NCBI GenBank assembly: GCA_035578155.1
Contig: JAPWDM010000006.1
Coordinates: 50,277,529 to 50,341,528, forward strand
DNA: 64,000 nucleotides
Direction: 5' to 3'
From: Brachynemurus nebulosus
Lineage: Eukaryota; Arthropoda; Insecta; Neuroptera; Myrmeleontidae
Position numbers and translations under genes: made by a program. The notes under the pieces were generated by a model. That model worked only from the letters and a program-made list of their open reading frames with translations, had not been told where the DNA came from and made no database searches. This document shows, one piece after another, positions 1 to 13,003 of this stretch. The stretch's first letter is position 1. Every line of letters starts with the position of its first letter.

Positions 1-319
1 TTAATATATAATAATTTGAACTTTCTTCAATAAAATATCTACCTGTTTCGATTAATTAGTAATTTAATACTTTTATAATGTGAAAAAAAAATTATTTATA
101 GCGCGGGATGATATTTTTTTTTATAACAATGATATTTAATTTGGGTAAGCACGCCTTCACAATATATTGTGTACCTGTTGTTATAAGAGTAAAAATAATT
201 GAGAAAAAATGTATTATTTTATTATCTTGATAAGTTTTTAATTTTAGTATTGTATCATCACGATTAAAACATATAAACTTCTATGAAATTACATAGGTAC
301 TATATAATACTTATTTCTA
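1..319. other. AT-rich, no feature seen
   Basis: Low-GC sequence with short A and T runs. I see no reading frame, terminal repeat or recognised element before the TTAA site at 320-323. Confidence 0.5.
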
Positions 320-780
320 TTAAGCCGATTCTACACGATGCTACGAACACCTTCCAACATTGGACGTTCGATGGTTCATTGCATCGTGTGGCCGTTGTTC
401 GAACTTGCGAGTGTCCAATGTCGAGCGTCAAACATTCGCATTTGGCCATGTCCCGCTCGATGTCGGTATTCTTGCACCGAGTCAAAAGGATGCTTCGAAC
501 GTTTGAAGGTCAATGTTGGTTGCATTGGTTGGTTAGACTCAGCAGCTGCACGACTCGTTCATGTGAAGAGAGACAACATCAGTGTATAACATTAGAGATA
601 ACATCAGACAGATAACAGCCTCGCCACTGAGTACCAACACATCATCATTCGTATTGGATCAAACATTCGATTCACCGTGTAGCAGATACATTCGTCGCAC
701 CAACTATCGAACTTAATTGCCTAAAACGTTCGATCGAACGTTGGAAGGAACGTTCGTAGCATCGTGTAGAACCCGCTTAA
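320..780. mobile_element. TTAA-flanked MITE, copy 1
   Basis: A 453-bp element (324-776) lies between two TTAA tetranucleotides (320-323 and 777-780). Its ends are inverted repeats of about 45 bp; the core shared by both ends is TTCTACACGATGCTACGAAC. A TTAA duplication is typical of piggyBac- and Kolobok-type transposases, and the sequence does not decide between them. No transposase is encoded; the open frames inside are not like any protein I know. A second, inverted copy lies at 60062-60902. At 397-404 this copy has a single GTTCGAAC, the empty site of an element inserted in copy 2. Confidence 0.75.
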
Positions 781-856
781 TTTAAGTATTTAAGGCTTCA
801 TCACACAAGAGTTGCCGCCCATGATTTAAAATGAAGTATTGTACTTTATTTTGAGT

Positions 857-956
857 AAATTTTATCGAAAAATAACAAAATGGCGGACTTCGAAAAAAAA
901 ATTGAAATTGAAATTTTTTTCGAAGCGCCATTTTGTTATTATTCGATAAATTTTTA
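857..956. repeat. Near-perfect palindrome
   Basis: Two arms of about 45 bp are inverted copies of each other; both contain AACAAAATGG or its complement, flanked by TTCG and TATCGAA. The loop is an AT-rich GAAATT repeat. It may be the centre of a fold-back MITE. No clear target duplication was found. Confidence 0.6.
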
Positions 957-2040
957 TAATTTTAGTGCCGACCGGAATGACATATCTATAGATTAAGATT
1001 AATTAAGAATTTTGTCAAAATCACGCGGGCCATCCAGGTGCTTTTTTTGAGGCGCCAACTTCAAGTGATAATAATAATAATAATAAAACAAAATTTAATT
1101 TATTAAAAAAAAATTTTTTTTGGTACCTTAAGATGTAAATAAAAACATTAGAAATTCAAAACTTTTTATTTGTTCTTTCTCAAAAAAAAAAAAAAAATGC
1201 CCCTAAAAATAGGTATGAAAAACAGCGCTAGTTACCAGACTATTACCTTAAATTTTATAAGAAAAATAAAGTAGGTTAAAATACTGTATATTATATGTAT
1301 GTACATAATATATCGTTGGCTTAGAGTGCCTTATTAGAGTGTTGCTGCTGTGTAGAAACCTGCTAACTTTCATTTGTTTAATTGAAAAGGGGAGCAAAAA
1401 ATTAATTTTAAGACTTTAGAATCAAACGTATGTACATTTTTATGTAGTAAGAAGTATGTTTACTGTGGTTTACTGTATATCTAACGTGATTTAACATTTA
1501 TACAGATATCGTGGAGTTATCAGTAATTTTGTAAAAATTTAGATTTGGTGGTTTTATTAATCCCAGGTTTTGTCCACGATTTATTTCAATATGGTGGAAT
1601 GTTTTAGATGATAGGACCTGTCGTTCTCTTTCGAGTTGTGTATAAATGTCAAATTTATCCAAAATGGAGTTAGCCGATTTATACTATAAGCTGACAACAT
1701 GCTGAATTTTATTAATTAATTTCTCTTTTAAATTCTCAAATTTCTTAGAAAAATGGTTTATATCAAAATATTTTTTTTGTCACTTAAGGTTAATACCCCA
1801 AAAACGGAAGAATTAATTTGAAACCTGGTTAATTTTATATTTGAATAATAAAAGGCTTATATTCTATATCGCAATCGATTAATTGTAAAGAATTTGAAAA
1901 TTAGAAGATTTTCATTTGGAAAGAAAAATATTGCTTTTAATACAGTAAATTTACCAAGAAAATGCCTGTCAAAATGTAAAAATTTAGATACAAGATTTTT
2001 CTTTTGGATGTTGTTCAGGGATGTTTTGTAAGTAGAAATA
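957..2040. other. AT-rich intergenic, no gene seen
   Basis: Contains a short (AAT)n run near 1067-1085 and several A/T homopolymers. The reading frames are short and of biased composition. I recognise nothing here. Confidence 0.45.
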
Positions 2041-3170
2041 TACATTGGCGGGATGGTGGAGGTTGCGCTTCAACCGCCATATTGGAAAGTGTCTTTTTCA
2101 AATTATCGCCAATATCTCGCAAACTATCAGATTTGCAAGGAAAATGGTAAGAACCTTTTTTATCAGAAATTCAATTTCCTACAATTTTTGTTTGAAGCAT
2201 TTTTTCGGGAAATTAATATTTTTCAAGACATCGAACATTAAATCTTTGTGAAAATTCGTTGTATGTAGTTGTTTTCGTCTCATATCTCCTCAGATATGAA
2301 AAATATTCTGAAAATAGTTATTATACAACTTGTTGAGCATAAAATTCTCTACAAATTTTATTTAAAGCATTTTTACGTAGAGCTAATAGTTCAGAAGCTA
2401 TAGACATGTAAACGTCAAAATCACCTACAATTGTCAGTAAGAGTCTGTATTGTTAACACACTTATGAGATATGCAGGACTAATAATGTGGGTTGCAAAAT
2501 TTTCTCCTGAAATTCTTTTTTCAGAAGACGTTTAGGAATATTCCATGTGTGTAAATCCAAATTGACGGGATAGTGGGGGTTGTGTTTTAGGCGTCATATT
2601 GGATCCTAGTTTTTGTTAAATATCTCAATAACAGTACGTCTAGCAAAGAAAATGGTGAGTACTAATATTATAGAAAATTAAATTTGGAACAAAACACTTT
2701 TCCTCGAAAAACTTTTCGATGAATTTCGTAACTTTCGATGTAGAACTCGCCGCAATTACATGGATCCCATTTTTTTAAATATCTCGTAAATACGTTATAC
2801 CGTGAAAATAGCTATTAAGAAATTGTTAGAGTGTAAAATTCTCTACAATTTTTATCTGGACATTTTAATGTAAGACTACTAGTCCAAAAATTACAGACCT
2901 CACCTCGTCAAAATCATGTCCAATTGTCAGTAAGAGTCTGTATTGTTAACACAATCTCGTGCGTCTAAATCCAAATTGGCGGGATAGTGGGGGTTGTGCT
3001 TTAACCGCCATTTTGGATCTTAGTTTTTATGGTTTTAACCAAATATTTATACAACCAATTTTTTCCCATTATCTTGTTAACGTTACATTATACACCACTA
3101 AGAACAGCTATAACGTAAAAACAGAACGTAAAGATACAATTTTTATCTGGAACTTATTGGCATAGGACTG
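2041..3170 (+). repeat. Diverged direct repeat array, three units
   Basis: Three head-to-tail units begin near 2045, 2550 and 2960. Each starts with a version of TTGGCGGGATAGTGGGGGTT, followed by an AACCGCCAT-type stretch. The first two units also share GTCAGTAAGAGTCTGTATTG near their ends (about 2432 and 2924). Unit length is about 400-500 bp and divergence is clear. Open frames inside are conserved only as repeat sequence. The family is unknown to me. Confidence 0.6.
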
Positions 3171-3830
3171 TTCAGATTTTATAAAATAATAAACATAAAG
3201 AATAGAAAGTTTGATTTTAATAATTTACAGCCGAAATTTTCTTTTAGAAATTGATAACTCGAATTTTCTAGAAATATGCTGCTAATCAGAAGGCACTAAG
3301 GTCGAATATTAAAAGTTTGTAGGTTTTACAGTTTGCTTCTACTAAACACTCTCGATAGGTGTGTCGTAAAGAAAGTTGTTATTAATTTTTAAGAGTATGA
3401 ACTTTTGTAAAAATTTCAAATTAGTCTTTTCTTCGTTGAATTAATTTTATAGTTCAAGAACAATCTGCAGTAATATCTTCAAACTACTCTTCTGTCCCCA
3501 TTTTGTCTCTTTTCATATACTTCATAAAATGACCTAATAATTCAGTGGAACCGTTAAAAATAAACCAGATTATAATTTAAATTTTAGCCAAGATAATATT
3601 TCTTCAAGAAAATATTAGATACTATATTTTAGTTTCTGACAGACAGCGCGCCATTCATATTCCTCTCGTTATACAAAGCTACAGTTTGTCCGAAATGATC
3701 AGTTATACCATTGCCCGTAATAGTTGTAAAATTTAATTGTACTGCTTAATCCAAACCTAAGTCCAAACCAAAAATCGGGTAGATATTGGGTAGTTTTGTA
3801 CAAAAAAGTTAATGTGTTTTGGATAATAAT
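3171..3830. other. AT-rich intergenic, nothing recognised
   Basis: No frame, terminal repeat or known repeat family visible. Confidence 0.4.
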
Positions 3831-4419
3831 TATACAGGGTGTTAGTGAATAAGTGCGAGCAATTTTAGCTGGTGATTGCTGAGGTTTTTTATGTAAAAAA
3901 TTTCATATCAATTCGGGTCTGAAAACGCTTAGTCAAGATACAGGGTGTTCAGTTTCTCGTCTTTTTTGATATTTTCCTAAATATTTCAAAAACGTTTTGA
4001 GATATTGACACAAAATTTGGGATACGCTGTGACAGGATAAATACCCATATTCTGAAGTAAACCGAATATTTCCACTCAAACCAGTGGCGTCCGTAAGGTC
4101 ATGTGATGGCATATTTTTGAAGAAAAAAGGCACGCCAATGATTTTTTTTAATTCGGAAATGTTTTTTCAAGTATCCTATAAGTTGTTGACAAAAATGACC
4201 TCTTAGTATTTTGTCGCTCAGGTAGCCGTTTTCAATAATAATAATAATTTGGAATTACTGTTTCTACCACAAAACTGATATGGGCTATCTAATAGCCCAT
4301 CTACTCAGTATCTTGGAAACTAAGCGTTTTCGGATCTGGGTTTATATGAACATTTTTACGTAAAAGAACCCCAGCAACCTGTTAAAATCTTTCGCACTTA
4401 TTCACTAACACCCTGTATA
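3831..4419. mobile_element. MITE with long TIRs, TA target site
   Basis: Inverted repeats of about 110 bp begin TACAGGGTGTTAGTGAATAA at 3833 and end at 4417, each next to a TA (3831-3832 and 4418-4419). The arms share the order GTGCGA, GCTG.GGTT, ACGTAAAAA, GAAAACGCTTAGT. A second internal ACAGGGTGTTCAG sits near 3942. No protein is encoded. The TA duplication fits a Tc1/mariner-type partner, but the superfamily cannot be fixed from the ends alone. Confidence 0.75.
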
Positions 4420-4433
4420 ATCCTAACTACGGT

Positions 4434-4575
4434 TATAAATGCGATGGCATTTGTTTGTTTGTCTTTCTTTCACGCTTCAACAGCTTAACCAGTCGGTTTG
4501 GAACTTTGCATAGAGATAACTTGGGGAACAACGAAAGACATAGGCTACTTTTTATCCGAGGAAACGTTCTATTCT
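4434..4575 (+). repeat. RTE-like LINE/SINE 3' segment
   Basis: The stretch has the block order GCGATGGCATTTGTTTG, TCTTTCACGC, AACTTTGCATAGAGATAA, GACATAGGCTACTTTTTATC. This wording recurs in the 3' regions of RTE-type retrotransposons and their SINE partners in many insects (recalled, not searched). It is a fragment with no coding part. Confidence 0.45.
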
Positions 4576-6015
4576 ATGAGAAACTTTTAAAACTTCTAAT
4601 ATGACGCGATACTGAACTTCCGTAGGTATACTTTATACGTATTTAACCAAAAGCCGCAGATCAATGCTATAGAGTTCTATATTAAACGTGGGCGCTGATT
4701 GTTCTGGTCGGGCCGGGACTTAATTTAACTTTAAGAAAATTCGATTGAAAATGTTTTAAACTTGAATCCATGTTCACTTTATTAAAATTAGTTGGTATAT
4801 CCGCCTTTAAATATATAGCTTTAATTTTCAAACACTTAGAATTCATTAATTTTTTTTATACCTACAAGTTAAATCTCAACAAGTACTTTTACTTTTTAAT
4901 GAATAAATCTTAACCGCAACAAAAAATTAAAATATATTTTATTAAAATTCTCACGTTGAACTTTTGACGCCCACTCATTTTTCGGAATTTTTTCTAAACA
5001 AGGTATTAAAATTTAATTGTGATTAGATTAATTGAAGGTCGTTTAACCTGTTTGCTTAAAAAAATACCGTAGTTATAGAAAAAAATAAAGTAGCAAGGAC
5101 AATAGTGTTATATTAGCTACAATAAAAATTAAGCTCTATAGTCAATTAAGTCAGTATTGAAATTTAAAAAAAAAATGAATTTAACTATAATTACTGTACA
5201 TTAATTAATTAATTATTGACTTTTAATTCGTATTCAGGTTTTATTTGTATTTTTCTTTTCATTGGCTTTACTTTACACTGTGTCCTTTTCGTAAATTTTT
5301 TTTATTGAGAAAGAAAATTTTTATTGGAATTACTAAAACAAGTATTACAGGTGACAATAAAAACAATACCATTATCCAAATGACTTCTTACAGGTTTGAC
5401 CGACTAACTTTAGTAACATTGAAACAAATTTTCAATTACCACTACTTTAATTAAATTTTCAATTACCATATTAATGGGAATGATAATCATTACTAGTAGA
5501 TACTAATCTATTTTTGCAACCTCTTGAATTGTAAATTGGCGTTTACATAGCAGGTAACTTGACACCTAAGAAACATTTATACCTTTTCCAACAATATTTG
5601 GGATGACTTTTCGAGAGGGTGTTATTAGTGATCATAAACATTCAAGATGTTAAATTATTTTATTGCTTACAACAAATGCCACCCTATGTTCACACCAATT
5701 GTATTTAAATTTGTTACCTGTTTTACAAGCAATGGTTTCTTTTTGCATTAATATAGATAAGTAGGTATGCATGCTGCGAACAATACTACTCTGATTATTG
5801 CCGTACTTGAAAAGTCATCTCATTTAAATATTGAAAAACTATACCATCCTATTTTGTGGTTGCTAGAGTTACAAAAAATAACAAGTCATGAAAGTTGATT
5901 TAACTTGATAGGAACGTAAGTAATCGCTTACCATCAATTCTATTATTCTATGGAAATAGTTTTTTATAGACGCCTACTAGTCATTTTTGCTAAAATTACA
6001 TTTTCATGAATTTCA
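4576..6015. other. AT-rich intergenic, nothing recognised
   Basis: About 1.4 kb of low-complexity AT-rich DNA with short frames only. No inverted or direct repeat was evident. Confidence 0.4.
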
Positions 6016-6560
6016 TTATTTTTTATTCATTTTTTCGGTTGAAAAAATAACTTACTCAAACTCTGTCTGTAAGTGTTATTTTTGTGACCATAGATGCTTA
6101 AGATGCTTAAGCTGAACATCCAAGTTCTCAAAAATAACATTTGCGATTCTCGCTAAGTAATATACTATTATATGGATGCCTTCTTATTTTGTATATTGTA
6201 ATTTTTATATTTAATTAGCCATACGACAAGTCAATTATGAATTTAATAAACAAATTAATATATGGGTGCCTATTATTAGTGGCGTCGCAAGACGAAAATG
6301 GGGAGTGGGCAAGATAATTTTTGCGAGCCACTCGCGAGACCCCACGCCTAGCTTCACCACTGCCTAATATCCATTTTTTATTGATTTATTGATTGAAAAA
6401 ATAACTTATTTGTACTCACCCCGTAAATGTTATTTCTGTAGTCCCGGATGCTTAAGAATCTTTCTCAGTTTCGGGTTTTCAGATTGCTTTCGAGGCCATA
6501 AAAAGTAACACTTACGGCCTTCGTTAAGTGTTATTTTTAAGTATTAGTTGGTTACATACT
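6016..6560 (+). repeat. Two diverged direct repeats split by a tiny hAT-like MITE
   Basis: Segments near 6020-6190 and 6380-6560 share TTGAAAAAATAACTTA, a GTAA.TGTTATTT stretch and GATGCTTAAG, so they are diverged copies of one family. Between them, 6277-6362 has hAT-like ends (TAGTGGCG at the left, CACCACTG at the right), flanked by CCTATTAT (6269-6276) and CCTAATAT (6363-6370). That is an 8-bp duplication with one mismatch. Confidence 0.45.
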
Positions 6561-6582
6561 ATTAAAGCAAAGATATATTACA

Positions 6583-6846
6583 TATCGATGTTTAAGTTGT
6601 GATAGCACGTAAGTGACGAACATGAAATTGAGACATCACGTATGTTAAGATGCGCGGAGTCAACCTTACAAAATTGAGCTTCCACATAATACGTGGTGTC
6701 AAAAACATTGTTCTTCCTCATTAGTTTTTATAAAAGTACCATTTTTTCTGGATCGATAGATGCGTATTTTTAATATCTATCCATCTGCATAAAAAAAAAA
6801 TTCCAAAAAATGTTACTTACGTGCTATCACAACTTAAACATCGATA
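6583..6846. mobile_element. Small palindromic MITE
   Basis: A 264-bp element with about 35-bp nearly perfect inverted repeats, TATCGATGTTTAAGTTGTGA at the left and its complement at the right, followed inward by TAGCACGTAAGT. Flanks are AT-rich; a TA target duplication is possible. Non-coding. Confidence 0.7.
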
Positions 6847-9180
6847 TACTCAGCTATTCCTTAACCCACAAAAGAATTAATCTTTTGTAAAGAGAAAATA
6901 ATGATCAATATAATTTCAAAGAGATCACTTTCACTACTTATTGTTAGTAAAATTTATCGCCTTAATTTGGTACATCTAAATAAAACAAGATGCCTCGACA
7001 AATATGATGTTCTTTGTGCCACTTAAAGTGCGGAAAAGTATGTGAAATTTATAATTGCATTTATTTCTTAAAATGAACACTAAAACACAATAAGCACATT
7101 TTACCTCGTTATTGTAATGTAGGTAAGTAAAATAGTATTACTTACTTAGATATGCCTACGCTCTTATTTAATTATTGCTATAAATAGTAACTTGTAAACA
7201 AATGGTAAGATGTTAAATAACTTACATGCTGCAATCTTATATAAGAAATGTCAATAAGCGTCTGCTCACATTATTTATCTCAGTACATATCTTTGTATGT
7301 ACAAACGAGCATAAAATAAACATTATTCGCACATATGAGTACATTCAAGTACATAAAATGTAAAATACTAAACTTCCGAAAGAATACGGATGGATTTTGG
7401 CATTGAGGAATTTGTATTCAACTTTATTGGAATAATATACCTACTTAATAATACTTTCACACTAACTGACTGAAAGATAACGCATAGCCTAAGGCGGTCG
7501 GTTTAAAGACATGAAATTTTATACAGGATTTTCTTATATAACGTAAGTGAGCACCAAGAAAGGATTTTGCAAATTTGTCGTTTTTGAAGATAGTAACGTG
7601 AAAGTTGGTATTTAGGCTTCTGAAGAATTTTGAAATTAAGTAGGTAGATACCTCATTAAAAAAATACATTTTGACTGATTTAAGGGTTAAGATGGATTTA
7701 TCAAAAGGGAAAGGTCACGAATCGACTTGAAAATAAACGTACGAAACTCACATAGAAATTGTATACAGGCATTCCTCGAATAGCACGGTTAAATATTGAG
7801 ACGATCCTCGAATATCCCAATAGGTGACTCGCCGTGACTAAAGAGTAAAAAAGAGAACATAGGCAGAACAGGTTATTCGAAAACTCCAACATTTGAGAAA
7901 AGTCGGACGATTTTCCATCGGATATACGGCTAGTTAACTAAATAAAAATGTAAATCAGGCTAGAGTAATTGTATAAGCTACATATAGGTATGAGAAGTCC
8001 AAATTCAGATCTGATCAAATAGATTTATTTACATCAGTTTTATCGTTTTTTTGCACCATCGCTAGTTCCGCACTAATGAGAGCCCTTTTTGCGACACTTT
8101 CAACCGCTAGATACAGCAGCTAAAATTCTAAAATGGCTTCTCTAGTTACTGGGGGACATATTCTTATTTTTACTATTATTCTAATGTATGTCATTCGTTG
8201 AACTATTGCAGTACCTATTCATTTTAATTCTGTCAACACATACTATTGTTTTACAAGCCTTGCCACAATTGTGTTTACCACTGCTGGGTTACAGTCTCAA
8301 TTTTTTTTTTAGCAAGATGCAGCCTATTCTGAAAAAAGTCACAGAAGGTTTTCAGGTAATCATAACCACTACATCGACTTACTCTTGGCATCTAATATAC
8401 AAATCTGTTAAATGTTCATGTTAAGACATGTTGTGGCAATAGCCGGTTGCCGCAGGTTAAAATTTTGAAAATGGACAAATTTTGGATAAAAACAGAATAA
8501 TTACGAATTTCGGACCCAAAACAAACAATCATAAAAAAAAGAAAATCATAATAATAATACTGGTTTAAACTTAAAACCTGTACTTTTTAAATTAAAATAT
8601 AAAATGTAAGAATTACGTAAGCTCTAATTAGAACTTCAAGATTAATACATTTATCAATCCTTTATGTAGGTACTATCCGTTAAATTAAAGATCTTATGTT
8701 TTCTTTGCTTAAGTTTTTCTTTTACTAGAAACACATTAGTTATGACATTGATGGAAGCGCCGGGAAGAGACACTTTTTCGCAACAAACGCATATCTAAAG
8801 AGGCTCTCAAGGAATGTTTTCGACTTGTTACGTTACTAGACTATGCTTCCAACTTGCGCAACTAAATAGCATTCCAGTCATTTAATTCATTTTTTTAATT
8901 TTTTTTTATTACTATTTTAGGCTGTTAGGTTAGGACAGTGTTTTATATCGTCTGAAGTCTTTGAACCTGTAAAAGACTTCGAAACATTTTGTGGGAAGAG
9001 TGAGGGGTCAATGCATAGTATGCCTCTCTATGAAGTAAACATACAATATCACACCAGAAGTACGCATAAACCGCATAATTCTGGCGGGAATATAATGAAT
9101 GGATAGTAGAAGTTACAGCTGATGCGTATCGCGGCCATAATGTAATAAAATGATATGTCCAGGTCGAAACGGATATATAT
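6847..9180. other. AT-rich intergenic, no supported gene
   Basis: Small frames exist (for example 8188-8424 plus and 7457-7669 minus) but have repetitive or hydrophobic-biased composition, no splice context and no recognisable domain. I call no gene here. Confidence 0.4.
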
Positions 9181-9181
9181 A

Positions 9182-9685
9182 TTAGGTCATCCGAAAAGTT
9201 CGTGCCGTTTTCGGAGCCGCTCGAATGATTTCATATTTCTTCAAGTATCAACCGCAAACGAAACATGCAGCAACATGTTAGTGTTAGGTCGATAGTGTTG
9301 TTTGTAATATACATATATCATAAATGTTTAAACAGTGTTTAAATATTCTTTTTTGTCAGTAATAATGAACCATCTTAGGCATCAAGGAACATCATGTCAT
9401 GTTATACAAGCTTAAAAAAGGTACTAATGCAGCTGACGCAACGAGAAATATTTGTAGTGTTGATGGTGACGATGCGCTTTCTGACAGAGCTTGTAGAAAG
9501 TGGCTTGCTAAATTTCAAAAGCTTAATTTTTCTTTGGAAGATGAAGCTCCCTCCGGTCAACCTGTGTGTATTGACGATGAAACAAAGCGTCAAGAAATAC
9601 AGCGAAACCGAAGGTAAACTATCAAGAATTAGCGGCAACTTTTGAGCATTCAAAATTTATAATTGCCGGCCATTTGAAGAAAAAA
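9182..9685 (+). pseudogene. Truncated, frameshifted mariner transposase
   Basis: The segment starts next to TA repeats with a mariner-like end, TTAGGTCATCCGAAAAGTTC. A frame beginning near 9390 and running to 9617 encodes the helix-turn-helix N-terminus of a mariner transposase: KKGTNAADATRNICSVDGDD, then CRKWLAKFQ, then LEDEAPSGQP. A frameshift near 9614 moves the reading to YQELAATFEHSKF and HLKKK, the second HTH. The sequence stops at 9685, where the HINE copy begins. The rest of the gene, including the DDD catalytic core, was not found beyond the HINE. Mariner proteins are about 345 residues, so roughly one third survives. Dead element. Confidence 0.8.
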
Positions 9686-10027
9686 TACCCCTGTCGCAGC
9701 ATCTGCATAACATAGCGAATTTCCAAATCTTGGGCACTGGCGGATCTCATCTAACACCTGTACCTATTTAAAATAGTTTAGCTTTCTAAGAGTAAAAGAA
9801 TTTTTAAAATCGGCTGGGTAATTAGTTTTGGTATTTTTGGGGACCCAAGAACCCGAACGAATTTTGTGCAGCATAGTTGTATCCATCTAAAATAATTTAG
9901 TTCTCTAGCAGTGAGAAATTTTTTAGCATCGGTTCGATAGCTTATTACTGGCGTTTTCGGATCTGCAAGATCCCGGTGGACCTCATTAAAAAATCAGCTC
10001 GATCGTATATTCTAGACGGACTTTATG

Positions 10028-10195
<168 letters not shown>

Positions 10196-10199
10196 AACC

Positions 10200-11420
10200 C
10201 GTTGTGTAGCATTCTACGCCGCATTTGCATCCGCAGGACAGCTGTGGATCTCAGATAACACAACCTGTACCTATCTAAAATAGTTTACCTCGGTAATAGT
10301 AAAAAAGTTTCAAAATCGGACAGTTATTTTATTTTTGACACTTTTAGGTCCTACTAACACTGTCAGACCTTACATAACGTAATCTATATGTATCTAAAAT
10401 AGCTTAGCTCCCCAACAGTGAAAAAATTTTCAAAATCGGTCGATAAGTTTATTTTTGACACTTTTGGATCCGATGGACCCTGGCAGACTTTACATAACGT
10501 AATCTATATTTATCTAAAATAGTTTAGCTCTGTAAGAGTGAAAAAATTTTCAAAATCGGTCGGTTAGTTTATTTTTACCACTTTCGGGTCCCATGGACCC
10601 TGGCGGACCCTAAATAACGTAATGTATGTCTATCTAAAATAGCTTAGTTCCCCAACAGTGAAAAGATTTTCAAAATCGGTCGGTTAGTTTATTTTTGACA
10701 CTTTTGGATCCCATGGACCCTGGCAGACCTTACATAACGTAATCTATATTTATCTAAAATAGTTTAGCTCTGTAACAGTGGAAAAATTTTCAAAATCGGT
10801 CGGTTAGTTTATTTTTGACACTTTTGGATCCCATGGACCCTGGCAGACCTTACATAACGTAATCTATATTTATCTAAAATAGTTTAGCTCTGTAACAGTG
10901 AAAAAATTTTCAAAATCGGTCAGTAAGTTTATTTTTGACACTTTTGGGTTCTATGGACCTTGGTGGACCTTACATAACGTAATTTATATTTATCTAAAAT
11001 AGTTTAGCTCTGTAACAGTGAAAAAATTTTCAAAATCGGTCAGTTAGTTTATTTTTGACACTTCTGGATCCTATGGACCCTGGCAGACCTTATATAACTG
11101 AATCTATATTTATCTAAAACAGTTTAGCTCTGTAACAGTGAAAAAATTTTCAAAATCGATCAGGCAGTTTATTTTTAACACTTTTGGGTCCTATGGACCC
11201 AGGCGGACCTTACATAACGTAATCGATATTTATCTAAAATAGTTTAGCTCTGTAACAGTGAAAAAATTTTCAAAATCGGTCAGTTAGTTTATTTTTGACA
11301 CTTTTGGGTCCTGTGGACCCTGGTGGACCTTACATAATGTATTCTAAATCTATCTAAAATAGTTTAGCTCTGTAACAGTGAAGATTTTTTTTAAATTGGT
11401 CGTTTAGTTTATTTTTTACA
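10200..11420 (+). repeat. 120-bp minisatellite in HINE copy A
   Basis: Ten head-to-tail units of exactly 120 bp. The landmark ATCTAAAATAG recurs near 10271, 10391, 10511 and so on to 11351. Other unit landmarks are GTGAAAAAATTTTCAAAATC and GACACTTTTGGATCC. Two more diverged units lie before the (TA)n tract (about 9760-9990). The same array is in HINE copies B and C. It is not a CRISPR array: the repeats abut with no spacers. Confidence 0.9.
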
Positions 11421-11854
11421 ATTATGAGATCAGTAAATCCTGGCGAAACTCATACAAGTCTAGTACTCTGACAGTAAGAAAAGGGTTCTAAGGATCTCAT
11501 ATAACTTATGGCAGTCCGTAAGCTTCTTGCGGACATCATTTAATTAATTAATTCAAATACTTTAACTTACTAACTGTGAAAAAATTTTTAAAATCGATTG
11601 GTTAATTAATTTCTGGCCTTTTTAGGTCCCGAAAACCTTGACCTCACATAAAATACCTTAAATCCATTTGAAATGGTTTAATTTTTTAACATTATTAATT
11701 ATTAGTGAAAAAATTTTCAAAATCGATTCAAAATATTTTTCCGTGCATACATATGTACATTATACATATTTTGTTTTGTTTCATATATTTAATAATATTA
11801 TATCATAACATAATCTTCAATTTCTTGTTTACTTAAAAATTCAATAAAAAAAAA

Positions 11855-11960
11855 AAAATTCTTCATTACATTAGCTTAGAAAATCTGTTCTGTACATTAG
11901 CTTAGAAAATCTTCATTACATTAGCTTAGAAAATTCTTCATTACATTAGCTTAGAAAATG
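11855..11960 (+). repeat. Short tandem expansion of about 27 bp
   Basis: The phrase ACATTAGCTTAGAAAAT occurs four times, three of them preceded by TTCATT. In HINE copy B (about 34270-34295) it occurs once, so this expansion arose in copy A after the copies separated. Confidence 0.8.
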
Positions 11961-12400
11961 AGAAACAAAACTCTATACATGTATGTGTGTTATTACACAT
12001 ATATGTAAATATACTTCACTTGTTCTCACAAAATTCTTTAATAAAAAAGTGAAATATTTTTATACTTCATAAAGAACTGAGATAGAAATATAAATTACTT
12101 ATTACAATGACAAAGAGAGCAAAATAAGCCAATAGTGAAAATTACGATTTTCTCGAAAACTACTTAACATAGAAAGAAAATTATAAGAACATTATCTTCA
12201 TAATTTTTTTTTCCTTTTCAGCGATGTAAAAATCGAACTGTCTTATGATAGGATCGAATGATAAAAAATGGCCAGAAAACCTACTTCTGGGCATCCGACG
12301 TGTCTGGCTAACGAACTTAGCCAAGCCAATTCAGAATCCAGTCCGCACACAAAATTTCATAAGCGTTAGACGTTTCGTTCGAGAGTTATCGTGGGAACAC

Positions 12401-12496
<96 letters not shown>

Positions 12497-12624
12497 TTAG
12501 TGAATATCATTTTCGTATTCTAGAGACCTCAAAACAGATTTCTGCCATAGTCCGGGACTCAGATTGCGTCATGAGACCTACTGTAATAGCTGAATTTCGG
12601 AATTTCGAGTTTTCGAAATTCGCT

Positions 12625-12729
<105 letters not shown>

Positions 12730-13003
12730 CATGTATTCTTTTATATTTACTATTTACATCAAATATAACTTCAAACATCATTAAATGATGCGCGATAAAA
12801 TTCTGAACATATACATATCAAAACTAAAACAATATGACAATTATGACAAAAATTACATGTCTAAATAGCTGTTTAGAGGATGTTTCTCTCTCTCTAATGA
12901 CGTAAGGAACAGATGTTTATTGTTGCAGGTTAGAGTAGAAATTATTTACTTTGTAAATTGGTGCAATGTGTCCGGGTCTAGCCAGTTTTACGGTACGTGG
13001 AGT

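Noticed and set aside
283..615. Frames of 83-110 residues in the TTAA MITE, also seen in its second copy at 60234-60494
   Set aside because: They overlap the inverted ends and each other on both strands; similarity between the copies is explained by DNA descent.
7374..7430. Short coding-like stretch KLPKEYGWILALRNLYS on the plus strand
   Set aside because: Only about 20 codons, no splice signals or second exon; consistent with chance.
10200..11420. CRISPR-like regular repeats
   Set aside because: Period is 120 bp with directly abutting units and no unique spacers; this is a minisatellite in eukaryotic DNA.
12245..12400. Conserved frame starting MIGSNDKKWPENLLLGIRRV in three HINE copies
   Set aside because: Conserved only as part of the repeat. 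In diverged members (46540-46660, 58100-58200) the frame is not kept, so it is not under coding selection.
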